A DNA stretch of 64,000 nucleotides from Neobacillus niacini (GCF_023715415.1 NZ_JAMBOB010000002.1:372001-436000), one strand, 5' to 3'; positions 34,759 to 43,387 are shown, counted from the stretch's first letter. The notes: generated from the sequence alone by a model not told the origin. Made by a program: numbers and translations.

Positions 34759-35748
34759 ATGAAGTTGGACAAAGTCCGATGGGGCATCATCGGCTGCGGT
34801 GATGTGACCGAAGTAAAAAGCGGTCCCGCATTCCAAAAAATTAACAACTCCGAGCTAGTTGCGGTCATGCGTAGAACAGGGGAGCTAGCAAAAGATTATG
34901 CCAAACGTCACCATGTTCCCAAATGGTACGATGACGCAGATATGCTCATTAATGATCCCGATGTAAATGCAATTTATATTGCCACACCGCCTGGATCACA
35001 TATGGAATATACCCTTAAGGCAGCTATGGCTGGGAAACCGGTATATGTAGAAAAGCCAATGGCACGCAATTACTCGGAATGCCAAGAAATGATTGCTGCT
35101 TGTGAAAAAGTAGGAGTCCCTTTATATGTGGCATACTACCGCAGGGCACAGCCACGATTCTTAAAAATAAAAGAACTGTTGGAGAACGGGGCAATCGGCG
35201 AGATTCGATTCGTATCGACCACACAGTATCAAAAAGATACAGAGGAAAAGCAGAATGCGGATAAACTCTCTTGGCGCGTTAAACCTGAAATTGCGGGTGG
35301 AGGTTTGTTTTTTGATTTAGCCAGTCATACACTCGATTTATTGGATTTTTTACTTGGACCTATCACGGCTGTAGAAGGATTTGCATCGAATCAAGGTGGC
35401 TATTATTCGGCAGAGGATAAAGTTTCAGGTACATATTTGTTTGAATCTGGCGTTCATGGTATAGGGAACTGGTGCTTTACTGCATTTGAAGACGTGGATA
35501 TCAATGAAATTGTAGGAAGCAAGGGGAAGATAACTTTTTCTACGTTTGGAAATGAATCAGTGAAATTGATGACCAAGCAGGGAATGGAAGAGTGGAATTT
35601 CGAACGGCCAGAGCATGTTCATCAATCCCTAGTGGAAATAATTGTGTCAGACCTAACCACTAATAGCAGGTTGTGTCCTAGTACTGGATTGACAGGTGCT
35701 AGAACGAATTGGGTTATGGGTGAACTGGTAAAGAATTATTATCAATAA
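34759..35748 (+). CDS. Gfo/Idh/MocA family oxidoreductase
   Basis: 329-residue NAD(P)-dependent dehydrogenase. Rossmann start WGIIGCGDVTEVKSGPAF, the family's YVEKPMARN (catalytic Lys), and GGGLFFDLASHTLDLLDFLLG (catalytic Asp/His). It acts on a sugar, inositol or related polyol derivative; the exact substrate cannot be given. It is 40 bases after the ABM gene, so the two probably form one transcript; a strong terminator follows. Confidence 0.9.
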   Translation: MKLDKVRWGIIGCGDVTEVKSGPAFQKINNSELVAVMRRTGELAKDYAKRHHVPKWYDDADMLINDPDVNAIYIATPPGSHMEYTLKAAMAGKPVYVEKPMARNYSECQEMIAACEKVGVPLYVAYYRRAQPRFLKIKELLENGAIGEIRFVSTTQYQKDTEEKQNADKLSWRVKPEIAGGGLFFDLASHTLDLLDFLLGPITAVEGFASNQGGYYSAEDKVSGTYLFESGVHGIGNWCFTAFEDVDINEIVGSKGKITFSTFGNESVKLMTKQGMEEWNFERPEHVHQSLVEIIVSDLTTNSRLCPSTGLTGARTNWVMGELVKNYYQ

Positions 35749-35761
35749 AGATATGTGTACC

Positions 35762-35805
35762 AAAAAAAAAGTAACCATTCTAAACACTAAATGGTTACTT
35801 TTTTT
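35762..35805. terminator. bidirectional terminator
   Basis: AAAAAGTAACCATT/AATGGTTACTTTTT stem with A- and T-runs on either side, between converging units. Confidence 0.9.
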
Positions 35806-35812
35806 AAACCTA

Positions 35813-36562
35813 TTAAACTAATATTAGTCTCAATGCTCCAATGAGGGCAAAGCCAAGAATAAGTGTTTGAAAGACTTTTTGCGGAATTAGAGGAACCACT
35901 TTAATTCCAATAACAGCGCCTATTAAAATAGTAGGAATCAGCCAAGCATTAAATGTGATAGAATCAACTGTAATTAAACCTAAACTGATATAGAAAGGTA
36001 TTTTTATTAAATTCACGCACATGAAAAACCATGCCCCTGTACCAACAAACTCATTCTTTGGCAAACCTTTCATTAACAAATAAATGGCCATTACGCCGCC
36101 TGCAGCATTTCCAATCATTGTAGCAAATCCTGCTAAGATTCCCATAGAAATGGTGAACCATAAGGATTTAGGTAGCGCCTTTGTAAACTTTTCTCCGAAT
36201 CTCTCACGACTAATATGCAAGATAATCAGGGATAATACAATGATGCCAATTAGAGGTTTCAATTGTTCGCTGCTTATTTGATTGAGGACAAAATAACCGA
36301 ATATAATACCGATTAATACCCATGGAATCAGTGAAATAAGGTATTTCTAGACAACACTTCTACGATAAAAAATAACGGCGAAGATATCACCTATTATCAA
36401 CATGGGCAATAGAATTCCTATCGATTCTTTTGCTGGAAAGACATACATCAAGATTGTAGCAACCAAAATACCCATACTGGATACTCCTGTTTTTGTAAAA
36501 CCAATAAAAACTGTACTTAAAATAACGATAACCCATTCGATGTAGGATAATTCAAAAATGAT
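35813..36562 (-). pseudogene. TauE/SafE-type sulfite/anion exporter, inactivated
   Basis: One 249-codon frame encodes a complete TauE/SafE permease (IFELSYIEWVIVILSTVFIG ... GFTKTGVSSMGILVA; second half FATMIGNAAGGVMAIYLLM, the duplicated family motif). It is broken twice. A TAG (complement of 36347-36349) interrupts at codon 72, where the flanks RRSVV and KYLISLIPW suggest a former Trp TGG. The position of the start codon, properly spaced after GAGGTGAG, now reads ATC. A shortened product from a Met at 36262 is possible but would lack the first half. Confidence 0.85.
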
Positions 36563-36756
36563 GTCTCACCTCAATTCATTAAAATTCATTTACTATTTTA
36601 AAGCAGAAAAGGATTTTTTTCTAGGATTAGTTTTTGAATAATTGCATTACTTAACAGCAAAGATGAAGTTTTCATATTTTTTGATACATATGTAGTAAAC
36701 TAGAGTGTAAGGTAGAAGTTATAATGGAAATATCCCATAGAAGGAATAGGTAGACG

Positions 36757-36969
36757 ATGATGAATGTACTTATACAAATTAGCTATATTTCAAGGGATAA
36801 TAATGTGATGCGGCGTGGTTCCTTCCAATTGAACGGTAATTCAAAAGAAAAAGTGGCTTTTGATTGGTGGAAGAAAATACAAAGGGAAATGCCTTTTGGA
36901 GCAGATATGCAACAAGTAATTGTGGATGGTGAAGATATTACTGACTTAGTAAAAGCATTAGATAAATAA
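36757..36969 (+). CDS. small hypothetical protein
   Basis: 70-residue soluble protein, MMNVLIQISYISRDNNVMRR at the N-terminus and FDWWKKIQREMP in the middle. Weak ribosome site (AAGGAATAGG). A possible small alpha/beta domain; not recognised. Confidence 0.6.
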   Translation: MMNVLIQISYISRDNNVMRRGSFQLNGNSKEKVAFDWWKKIQREMPFGADMQQVIVDGEDITDLVKALDK

Positions 36970-36978
36970 ATTAGATCA

Positions 36979-37002
36979 GCCCCTCTCTTAAAAGAGAAGG
37001 GC
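36979..37002 (+). terminator. hairpin after the 70-residue gene
   Basis: GCCC-x-TCTCT/AGAGA-x-GGGC stem with a TAAA loop; poor T run. Confidence 0.6.
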
Positions 37003-37038
37003 TTCTTACTATCATTTGTTGAACACACCGTAATTCAA

Positions 37039-37269
37039 TTAACGATGCTTTTCAATATAGTTTACGACATCGCCGACCGTTTGAAGTGTAGCAGCAATTT
37101 TGTCACTAATTTCAATTGCGAATTCATCTTCAATTTCCATCGTCAGGTCAACCATATCAAGCGAATCAGCATCAAAGTCATCCTTGAATGAGCTTCGAGG
37201 TGTAATCATCTCCATTTTGACCCCAAGCTGGTCTGCAATAATAGGTTTTAATTTTTCAAATGTTGTCAT
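37039..37269 (-). CDS. acyl carrier protein (stand-alone paralogue)
   Basis: 76-residue ACP. The phosphopantetheine attachment site is DADSLDMVDL, with Ser as the modified residue. Length and acidic helices are typical. It is not flanked by fab genes, whereas the housekeeping acpP normally follows fabG, so this is probably an extra ACP for a special acyl chain or thioester pathway (inference). TTAGGAGGAA gives a strong start. Confidence 0.88.
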   Translation of the reverse strand: MTTFEKLKPIIADQLGVKMEMITPRSSFKDDFDADSLDMVDLTMEIEDEFAIEISDKIAATLQTVGDVVNYIEKHR

Positions 37270-37375
37270 TTTGAATTCCTCCTAAGTTGTCCATACCAAC
37301 ATTATAACAACATTTCTGAAGGTAAAACATTAATATAATATTACATTGTTACTGTAGAGATTGTATCGGAGTTTG

Positions 37376-37642
37376 TCATACGTTCTTTTTGAACTTACTG
37401 CCTTTACTCTTAGAACGAAGCTTATGAATCATGTTATCCACTTTTTCCTGTTCGGAAAGGGTGGTTTGTTCATCTAATTTCATGGAGGTGATTTTTTCAC
37501 TTTCGATGGTAATCTCGAAATAGGAATTTTCCTTACTGCCTTGTGGAAGCTCCTCTTTTGGAATGATGAATTCTTTTTTCAGTTCTTCAACTAAGATTAC
37601 AGCAAATTGATTATCTTCGATTCTGTCTAGATATCCTTTAAT
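37376..37642 (-). CDS. DUF3006 family protein with a probable AUU start
   Basis: 88 codons read (M)KGYLDRIEDNQFAVILVEE and continue to a Lys-rich tail ending FKKNV. This matches the small DUF3006 family, which commonly follows ComEC-like metallo-hydrolase genes, as here. No ATG, GTG or TTG exists between the upstream in-frame TAG and the conserved N-terminus. GGAGG (inside the end of the preceding gene) lies 8 bases before ATT (complement of 37640-37642), so AUU is the most likely initiator; ATC at 37645 is the alternative. Tightly coupled to the metallo-hydrolase gene. Confidence 0.75.
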   Translation of the reverse strand: MKGYLDRIEDNQFAVILVEELKKEFIIPKEELPQGSKENSYFEITIESEKITSMKLDEQTTLSEQEKVDNMIHKLRSKSKGSKFKKNV

Positions 37643-37646
37643 GATC

Positions 37647-38864
37647 CTAGCCTCCTAAGCAAGCAAGTCCTTGCGATTTAATATCAGCAATTCTAGCTGG
37701 TCCAATTCCTTTAATTCTTACTAAATCATCTACTGAGGTGAAAGGTCTTAATTTAATTAAATCCTGTGCACGAGCAGCACCAATGTGAATAATTTCTTGT
37801 ATTTGTTCAATGCTAGCAGAATTTACGTCAATACAATGACCAACAATGGGTGCATGCTCAACTTTTGCCTCATCTTTTGGTGTGTTTCCACTGCTAGAGG
37901 GTGTAATGGTCCCATCTTTTTTCGTCAGTATCTTATAATCTTTCCCATCTGTTTCCACCATTACGGTCCCATGTACATCGGTCCCATAGAGTTGAATCTT
38001 TGAATTTTGGACAAGATTGACAACTTCTTCATGCGGATGACCATAGGTATTATTCAAGCCGGCACTGTAAATCGCAACACTTGGATTCACTTCCCGCAAG
38101 AAAGTAGGGTGCGTTGATGTGGAGGAGCCATGATGACCAAGTTTCAGAATGTCAGCTTTCATATCAATTCCACTTTGAAGCATTTTCAACTCGTCATCCG
38201 TTGTGGCATCTCCTGTTAAAATAAAAGAAACATCACCATAGGTAAGTTTTAACGAAATCGATTCTTCGTTATCATGCTCGCTTATCGTTTTTGGATATAA
38301 TACATCAATCTTGAGTGGACCCACTTCAAACTGATCACCCATCCGTGGTTCATAGTAATCAACCGCTTTTGAATCGATTGCTTTTAAAAGTCTTTGAAAG
38401 GTTTGCGAGGGGTTTGTGTTCCCTGATAACCAGATTTCACCTACGTTAAAGGTGTTTATGACTTGGTCTAACTGGCCAATATGATCGGCATCTGGATGAG
38501 TCCCCACCGCAATATCGATTTGCGAAACATGCTGCAGCTTAAGGTACTGGATGACTTCATCCCCAGTCCAATTCCCAGCGTCAATAAGTATCGTAAAATC
38601 CTCTCCATCATCAGAAAATTGAAGTAAGGTGGAATCACCCTGACCGACATCAATGAAGTGGACCTTAAGATTTGATAAATCAGCAGGTGCAGCTTTTTTT
38701 TCTTTCATACTTTGAGTTTCTTCATTTCCCCCTGGTATTGACTTTTGCGTTATACTTTCTTTTCGTTGTGCTATGTCTTTGGATTCAAGTGGTTCTTGTC
38801 CACAACCACTTAATAAAAAAATAATGATGAAGCTAAATAGAGCAAAAAGGTAACGTTTCTGCAT
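37647..38864 (-). CDS. secreted ComEC/Rec2-like MBL-fold lipoprotein with helix-hairpin-helix tail
   Basis: 405-residue predicted lipoprotein: signal segment MQKRYLFALFSFIIIFLLSG with the lipobox LSGC. A metallo-beta-lactamase domain (about 65-310; VHFIDVGQGDSTLL, THPDADHIGQL, LTGDATTDDE, LGHHGSSTSTH) resembles the ComEC C-terminal domain, and a ComEA-like helix-hairpin-helix follows at about 345-402 (IDVNSASIEQIQEI, VRIKGIGPARIADI). The combination suggests an extracellular nuclease or DNA-handling enzyme (inference). It precedes the DUF3006 gene in the same transcript. Confidence 0.9.
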   Translation of the reverse strand: MQKRYLFALFSFIIIFLLSGCGQEPLESKDIAQRKESITQKSIPGGNEETQSMKEKKAAPADLSNLKVHFIDVGQGDSTLLQFSDDGEDFTILIDAGNWTGDEVIQYLKLQHVSQIDIAVGTHPDADHIGQLDQVINTFNVGEIWLSGNTNPSQTFQRLLKAIDSKAVDYYEPRMGDQFEVGPLKIDVLYPKTISEHDNEESISLKLTYGDVSFILTGDATTDDELKMLQSGIDMKADILKLGHHGSSTSTHPTFLREVNPSVAIYSAGLNNTYGHPHEEVVNLVQNSKIQLYGTDVHGTVMVETDGKDYKILTKKDGTITPSSSGNTPKDEAKVEHAPIVGHCIDVNSASIEQIQEIIHIGAARAQDLIKLRPFTSVDDLVRIKGIGPARIADIKSQGLACLGG

Positions 38865-39098
38865 TCAATTCCCCCTTTTCACCTACTAGCTTATCACAAA
38901 TCAACCATTTTCAGACAATTCAAGTCTGAAAGGCTCAACAGCATTTTATTTATTAACAATGGGATGTAATTTTTTGGCTTTTTTGTTGATAATAAACAGT
39001 ATTTTCATTATAATTAAGTTAAGTTAAATATTTATAAAAATAAAATGTTTTATCAGCTTTTATTTTTATTTGATAGAAAAAGGAAGGGGTTGTTGGTG

Positions 39099-39632
39099 AT
39101 GGCAAGAGCAGCCGAATTGGAACGGTATCAAGGGAATGAGGGAATCCTTTTCACGTATCACAAACAGACAGGGTATATAGGATTCATCTGGGCGATGGTG
39201 GTTGTCATGGTTATAGAAACAGCTGGGGTATCGTACCTCTTATATAACTGGAGTCCTATCCTGCACTGGATTCATTTGGTTCTATCCATCTCGGTCATTG
39301 TCTTTTTACTCGTTGATTTAAGAGCAGTCACTAGGAATCCCATCCAGATAAAAAATAACGAACTTTCTTTAAAAATTGGCATACGACCAAGAGTAATAAT
39401 AGCAACAGAGAATATTAAGGAATTGAAGAGCGGAAGTCTTTACCAGGAAGTTAGAAAGAATAAAGAAGTGCTAGATCTATCATTATTTAGCTTGGATGAT
39501 CCAACCTTTGAATTAGTTTTAAACCATCCAATACAAGATAAAGCGTTGTTTGGAAAAACCAAGGATATCACGAGAATTTTCTTTAGTGTCGATGACAAGA
39601 ATGCTTTCTCTGCTATGATTAGTGAAAAATAA
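39099..39632 (+). CDS. hypothetical membrane protein
   Basis: 177-residue protein with two membrane helices (about 30-52 and 60-80: FIWAMVVVMVIETAGVSYLL; IHLVLSISVIVFLLVDL) and a cytoplasmic beta-rich domain reminiscent of PH-like Bacillus membrane proteins. No family is assigned. ATG at 39099 is taken after AGGAAGGGG; TTG or GTG codons just before it are alternatives. Confidence 0.6.
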   Translation: MARAAELERYQGNEGILFTYHKQTGYIGFIWAMVVVMVIETAGVSYLLYNWSPILHWIHLVLSISVIVFLLVDLRAVTRNPIQIKNNELSLKIGIRPRVIIATENIKELKSGSLYQEVRKNKEVLDLSLFSLDDPTFELVLNHPIQDKALFGKTKDITRIFFSVDDKNAFSAMISEK

Positions 39633-39636
39633 AAAA

Positions 39637-39679
39637 AAGTGCCAGGCACCATCCAAGGAAAGGAAGGTGCCTGGCACTT
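39637..39679. repeat. GTGCCAGGCACC-type terminator repeat, copy 1
   Basis: AAGTGCCAGGCACC/GGTGCCTGGCACTT, a perfect 14-bp stem with a 15-nt loop, preceded by an A run. It functions as a bidirectional terminator between converging genes. Related copies lie at 43416-43458 and 53976-54019, so it is a dispersed, sequence-conserved terminator. Confidence 0.85.
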
Positions 39680-39687
39680 ATTTGTTT

Positions 39688-40503
39688 TCACATGTTTGTT
39701 TCCATTTGATTAAGGCGCTCCAGGATTCTCCGTTTCCGGTATAACATTTTTCCTGCTTCTGCCACATCCCCGATAGAGGAACGATTTATAAATGCTCCAA
39801 AAATCATTCCAGCAATCGGAATCATTTGAAACAGCTTTTTCCAGCCAAAAGAATCTCGATAGGTGGTAACCACTTCCCGCCATCCTTGCAGCTGTGAAAT
39901 CATTTGATTGTTCTGATTGCCTTGATTGAAGGAAGTAAGGTCCTCTAGTATTGCCTTTTTCCCAACAATGTCAGATGAGGAAAATTGCAGACATTTTACA
40001 ATAAAAATTCTTTCAGACTTTTCTTTAGGGTCGTACCCATAGCATATCGCAATCTCTTGTAAAACTTTAAGGGATAATCCTAATAGAACAGGTATATCAA
40101 CGGCCAGTGTAAACAGCCCTCCGATACCCGTTGTTGCCCCTTGAACTGTCGCTATTTTTGTTCTGGAAATCTTTAATTCCTCAGCAATTTCATCCATTTT
40201 ACTGATTGGGACCTGTTCAATGAAGTCAAGGCGAATCTCATCTGGTAATGTATCCTGAGGTGCAAACTTTTTAAGAATACTTTCTTCCTTGACTAAATAT
40301 TGGCCGCCAGTCTGGATGTAGTTCCCTAATTCATCAATCGCCAAGCCGATTTTATCTTGAATAAATTTTGGTGTTAGCTTATCAAGCAGCATGAAGGGTA
40401 AACGGCCAAGCTTTTCCCAAAACCATAAATCCTTCTGTTCATTTTCCCATACTTCAATCTTTTTCAATTCGTCCCTTAAATAATCAGTAGATTCTACTGC
40501 CAT
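39688..40503 (-). CDS. EcsC family protein
   Basis: 271-residue protein of the EcsC family: IATVQGATTGIGGLFTLAVD and IPVLLGLSLKVLQEIAICYGYDP are the family's membrane-associating segments, and IPIAGMIFGAFINRSSIGDV lies near the C-terminus. EcsC belongs to the Ecs ABC-transporter locus in B. subtilis, but no EcsAB partner is present here. Role unknown. GGAGTG precedes the start. Confidence 0.85.
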   Translation of the reverse strand: MAVESTDYLRDELKKIEVWENEQKDLWFWEKLGRLPFMLLDKLTPKFIQDKIGLAIDELGNYIQTGGQYLVKEESILKKFAPQDTLPDEIRLDFIEQVPISKMDEIAEELKISRTKIATVQGATTGIGGLFTLAVDIPVLLGLSLKVLQEIAICYGYDPKEKSERIFIVKCLQFSSSDIVGKKAILEDLTSFNQGNQNNQMISQLQGWREVVTTYRDSFGWKKLFQMIPIAGMIFGAFINRSSIGDVAEAGKMLYRKRRILERLNQMETNM

Positions 40504-40719
40504 TAATCATTTCACTCCATCTTCATCAGTTAAATTAGGTATGTAAGTATATACGGAAAACACACGAACAAGTTTCACTATTACTATGTACAATTGTAAA
40601 GAGTGCAACCGGATGAGATAAACAGTAAGAATGGCATATTTTGTGCGTAAGGAAAATATTTATAGTAAAAGTGGTACATGTAGTGTTCGTAGCAAAGCTT
40701 CTAGAAGGGAGCAAATTTT

Positions 40720-40905
40720 TTGAATCGGAATCGAAATACAAATGTCCAGTTAGCTATTTTATTGCTTATTTGTCTGCTCATTATTCTGATTATCCATGCC
40801 ATACTTCATATTAAAATACACATTGTGTATACCACAGGTGTTGGTCCAATCCTATTAATAGGGTTGATTATTTTCCTCATTGTCCTTCTTTATACCAAAG
40901 GGTGA
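40720..40905 (+). CDS. small two-TM membrane protein
   Basis: 61-residue protein: short charged N-terminus MNRNRNTN, helix 1 at about 9-30, helix 2 at about 40-58. It starts with TTG 8 bases after AGAAGGGAG. No family recognised; upstream of helD but separated from it by a promoter and a hairpin. Confidence 0.6.
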   Translation: MNRNRNTNVQLAILLLICLLIILIIHAILHIKIHIVYTTGVGPILLIGLIIFLIVLLYTKG

Positions 40906-40946
40906 TAGAATTCGGCTTTATTTTTTAATTATTATGAAAAAATAGA

Positions 40947-40975
40947 TTGTCTTATTAATTTCCGAATGGTAAAAT
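40947..40975 (+). promoter_or_regulatory. predicted SigA promoter of helD
   Basis: TTGTCT (40947-40952), 17-nt spacer, TAAAAT (40970-40975). Confidence 0.6.
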
Positions 40976-40990
40976 ATAGCTCCATTGTGT

Positions 40991-41029
40991 ATGAAAGCAT
41001 CTACAAAAAGGTTGTAGATGTTTCTTTTT
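40991..41029 (+). terminator. leader terminator (possible attenuator) upstream of helD
   Basis: CATCTACAA (40998-41006)/TTGTAGATG (41012-41020) with a 5-nt loop and a T-rich tail TTTCTTTTT. It lies between the predicted helD promoter and the helD start, so it would terminate helD transcripts. An eight-codon frame (MKASTKRL then stop) starts at ATG 40991 and ends within the right arm, so its translation would disrupt the hairpin; it has no good ribosome site. Confidence 0.6.
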
Positions 41030-41080
41030 GTGCCTGATTGAATGTACGGAGTCTATAGGAAGAGGTGACGGTTTTAGAGA

Positions 41081-43387
41081 ATGAGTTCAAAAAAACAAAG
41101 ATCTGTTCGTGAGCATAAAGATTATCAATCAGAAATTGAACGCTTAGAGTTTACTAAGGAATACATAAAGAGTGTTTTGGAACAATCAAAGGGAAATAAA
41201 GAACAATTTGTTGAGAATTTGAAAGAAGCCTTTGCGGACCTTGACACTTCTGATAGTAGTTTAAGCTATATGACCCTTTTGACGAATGCTCAGTATTTAG
41301 AATTGGCAGAGAGTGAACTAGAAAGATTAGCGAGCGTCCTAGGCAAGCCGTACTTTTCTCGGATTAATTTTACGAGCAGCGGTGACACCAATGAAGAGAT
41401 TTTATATATCGGGAAAGCGTCACTATTTGACCGTGTGAACCAGATTCCGATTATCGTTGATTGGCGGTCACCGATTGCAAATGTTTACTATGATGGCCGT
41501 CTAGGGGATGTTACCTATGATGCCTATGGGGAAACGCAGAGTGGTTATTTATCTCTGAAAAGACAGTATGAAATTGAGGACGGATTATTAAAAGAAATTC
41601 GAGATATCGATTTAACCACACATGATGAGCTCTTGCAGAAATCCTTATCGGGTAAAGCAGACAATCGCTTAACCGAAATTGTTGCGACCATCCAAAATGA
41701 GCAAAATGATGTAATTCGAGCTTCTCTTAAACACCCCATCATCGTTCAAGGAGCTGCTGGAAGTGGAAAAACTACAATCGCACTCCATCGAATATCCTAC
41801 TTTCTGTACTCTTCTGGATATCGATTTCCTCCAGAAAAATTAATGATTCTTGCACCGAATCGATTGTTTATTGATTATATTTCCGCAGTTCTTCCTGATT
41901 TAGGGGTAAACAAAATTAAACAAACTACTTATGTTGATTTTATGAGAAGTTGTTTGGGGAAGAAAATAAAATTAATAGCTCCTAACTCAAAGCTAATGAC
42001 GCTTCTTAAAGGGGAAACAAAAGCAAAATGGTTACAATGGATGTCGGGTTATAAAGGTTCACTTGATTTTAAAGACTGTATCGATGCCTACTTGAAAGAG
42101 ATTGAATATAATCTAGCACCATCGAAGGATTTTATTATTGAAAAATCACTTCTCATGAGAGGGCAAAAGATTAATCGTTTATTTTTGACAGAATTTCAGT
42201 ATTTACCCATCTACAGCAGACTCGATAAAATTAAAAATCTTTTGGCGAATGATTTAAGAATAAAAAAATCGATTATTTTATCGAAAATTAATAGTAAATA
42301 TGATGAGGCTTTGGAAAAGGCATTGTATACCACAAGGCTGGATTCAGATAAAAGAAGAGAAAGAGTCGTCTCCATCATGGATTTAAAAGCAAAAAGGTTA
42401 AGTACAGTGGAGCAGGAATCGAAGGTAGCAGTAAAAAATTATATGGAGCCATTTGTAAAGAAAGATATTTTTGCACTATATAAGGAACTGATGACGTCTC
42501 CAGAACTGTTAAAAAAGTATTCACGCACTCTTTCTGAGATAGAATGTAAGAAATTAAGTCAATATTGTCAAAGAATTTTTGATAAAAAGGCACTAGAGCT
42601 GGAGGACTTGGCTCCGTTATTTTACATGAAGGCAAAGCTTGAAGGAATCGATGAGAAATATAAAATGAAAAGTGTTTTTATAGATGAGGCTCAAGACTAT
42701 AGCTATTTTCAGTTTGCGGCAATGAAAGAAGGCTTTGAAACGGATTTATTTACCATCGTTGGCGATTTAGCACAAGGAATTCATTCCTATCGAGGAATAA
42801 ACAGCTGGGAGCCGTTAGTTACCGATATCTTTCCAAGTGCGAACTATCATGCTCTCCAAAAAAGTTATCGTACAACGGTCGAGATTATGCACCTGGCAAA
42901 TGACATTCTATCAATTATGAATAAAGACTTGCCCATCGTTCAACCCGTTATTCGGCATGGGGACAAACCTCATTTTACAAAAATTGACCCTAGCAATCTG
43001 CAGCAGGTAAGAGAAACACTTGAACATGATATCCATTTACTCAAAGAGGACGAACTCAACTCGATTGCCATCATTGGAAGAACCGACAGCGAATGCATGC
43101 GCATACATAACATGCTAGAAAATAGTAATCTTCCTATACAGCTATTAGAAGAAAAGCAAGATATGAAAAAGGGAAGCGTTGTAATCTTACCTTCGTACCT
43201 TTCAAAAGGATTAGAATTTGATGCCGTCCTGATTCTAAGCCTAGAGGAAGCATACTCGGAAGAGGAAATAGATATTAAATTGTTGTATGTGGCGATGACC
43301 AGACCGATGCATAGGTTGTATTTATATGCGAATGAGCGATCAGATTTATTATTAAATAAAGCTTCCTCTGACCATCTTGATACTTAA
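41081..43387 (+). CDS. helD: HelD-type RNA polymerase recycling ATPase (UvrD/Rep-like)
   Basis: 768-residue HelD. The N-terminal coiled-coil arm (about 10-60) precedes the HelD-specific segment IPIIVDWRSPIANVYYDGR. Walker A is GAAGSGKTT, and Walker B in VFIDEAQDYS; further superfamily-1 motifs are GDLAQGIHSYRG, LQKSYRTT, LSKGLEFDAVLIL and YVAMTRPMHRLY. HelD frees stalled RNA polymerase from DNA, and in some bacteria its relatives protect against rifampicin. The start codon is taken as ATG 41081, though the ribosome site is weak. Preceded by a leader hairpin. Confidence 0.92.
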   Translation: MSSKKQRSVREHKDYQSEIERLEFTKEYIKSVLEQSKGNKEQFVENLKEAFADLDTSDSSLSYMTLLTNAQYLELAESELERLASVLGKPYFSRINFTSSGDTNEEILYIGKASLFDRVNQIPIIVDWRSPIANVYYDGRLGDVTYDAYGETQSGYLSLKRQYEIEDGLLKEIRDIDLTTHDELLQKSLSGKADNRLTEIVATIQNEQNDVIRASLKHPIIVQGAAGSGKTTIALHRISYFLYSSGYRFPPEKLMILAPNRLFIDYISAVLPDLGVNKIKQTTYVDFMRSCLGKKIKLIAPNSKLMTLLKGETKAKWLQWMSGYKGSLDFKDCIDAYLKEIEYNLAPSKDFIIEKSLLMRGQKINRLFLTEFQYLPIYSRLDKIKNLLANDLRIKKSIILSKINSKYDEALEKALYTTRLDSDKRRERVVSIMDLKAKRLSTVEQESKVAVKNYMEPFVKKDIFALYKELMTSPELLKKYSRTLSEIECKKLSQYCQRIFDKKALELEDLAPLFYMKAKLEGIDEKYKMKSVFIDEAQDYSYFQFAAMKEGFETDLFTIVGDLAQGIHSYRGINSWEPLVTDIFPSANYHALQKSYRTTVEIMHLANDILSIMNKDLPIVQPVIRHGDKPHFTKIDPSNLQQVRETLEHDIHLLKEDELNSIAIIGRTDSECMRIHNMLENSNLPIQLLEEKQDMKKGSVVILPSYLSKGLEFDAVLILSLEEAYSEEEIDIKLLYVAMTRPMHRLYLYANERSDLLLNKASSDHLDT

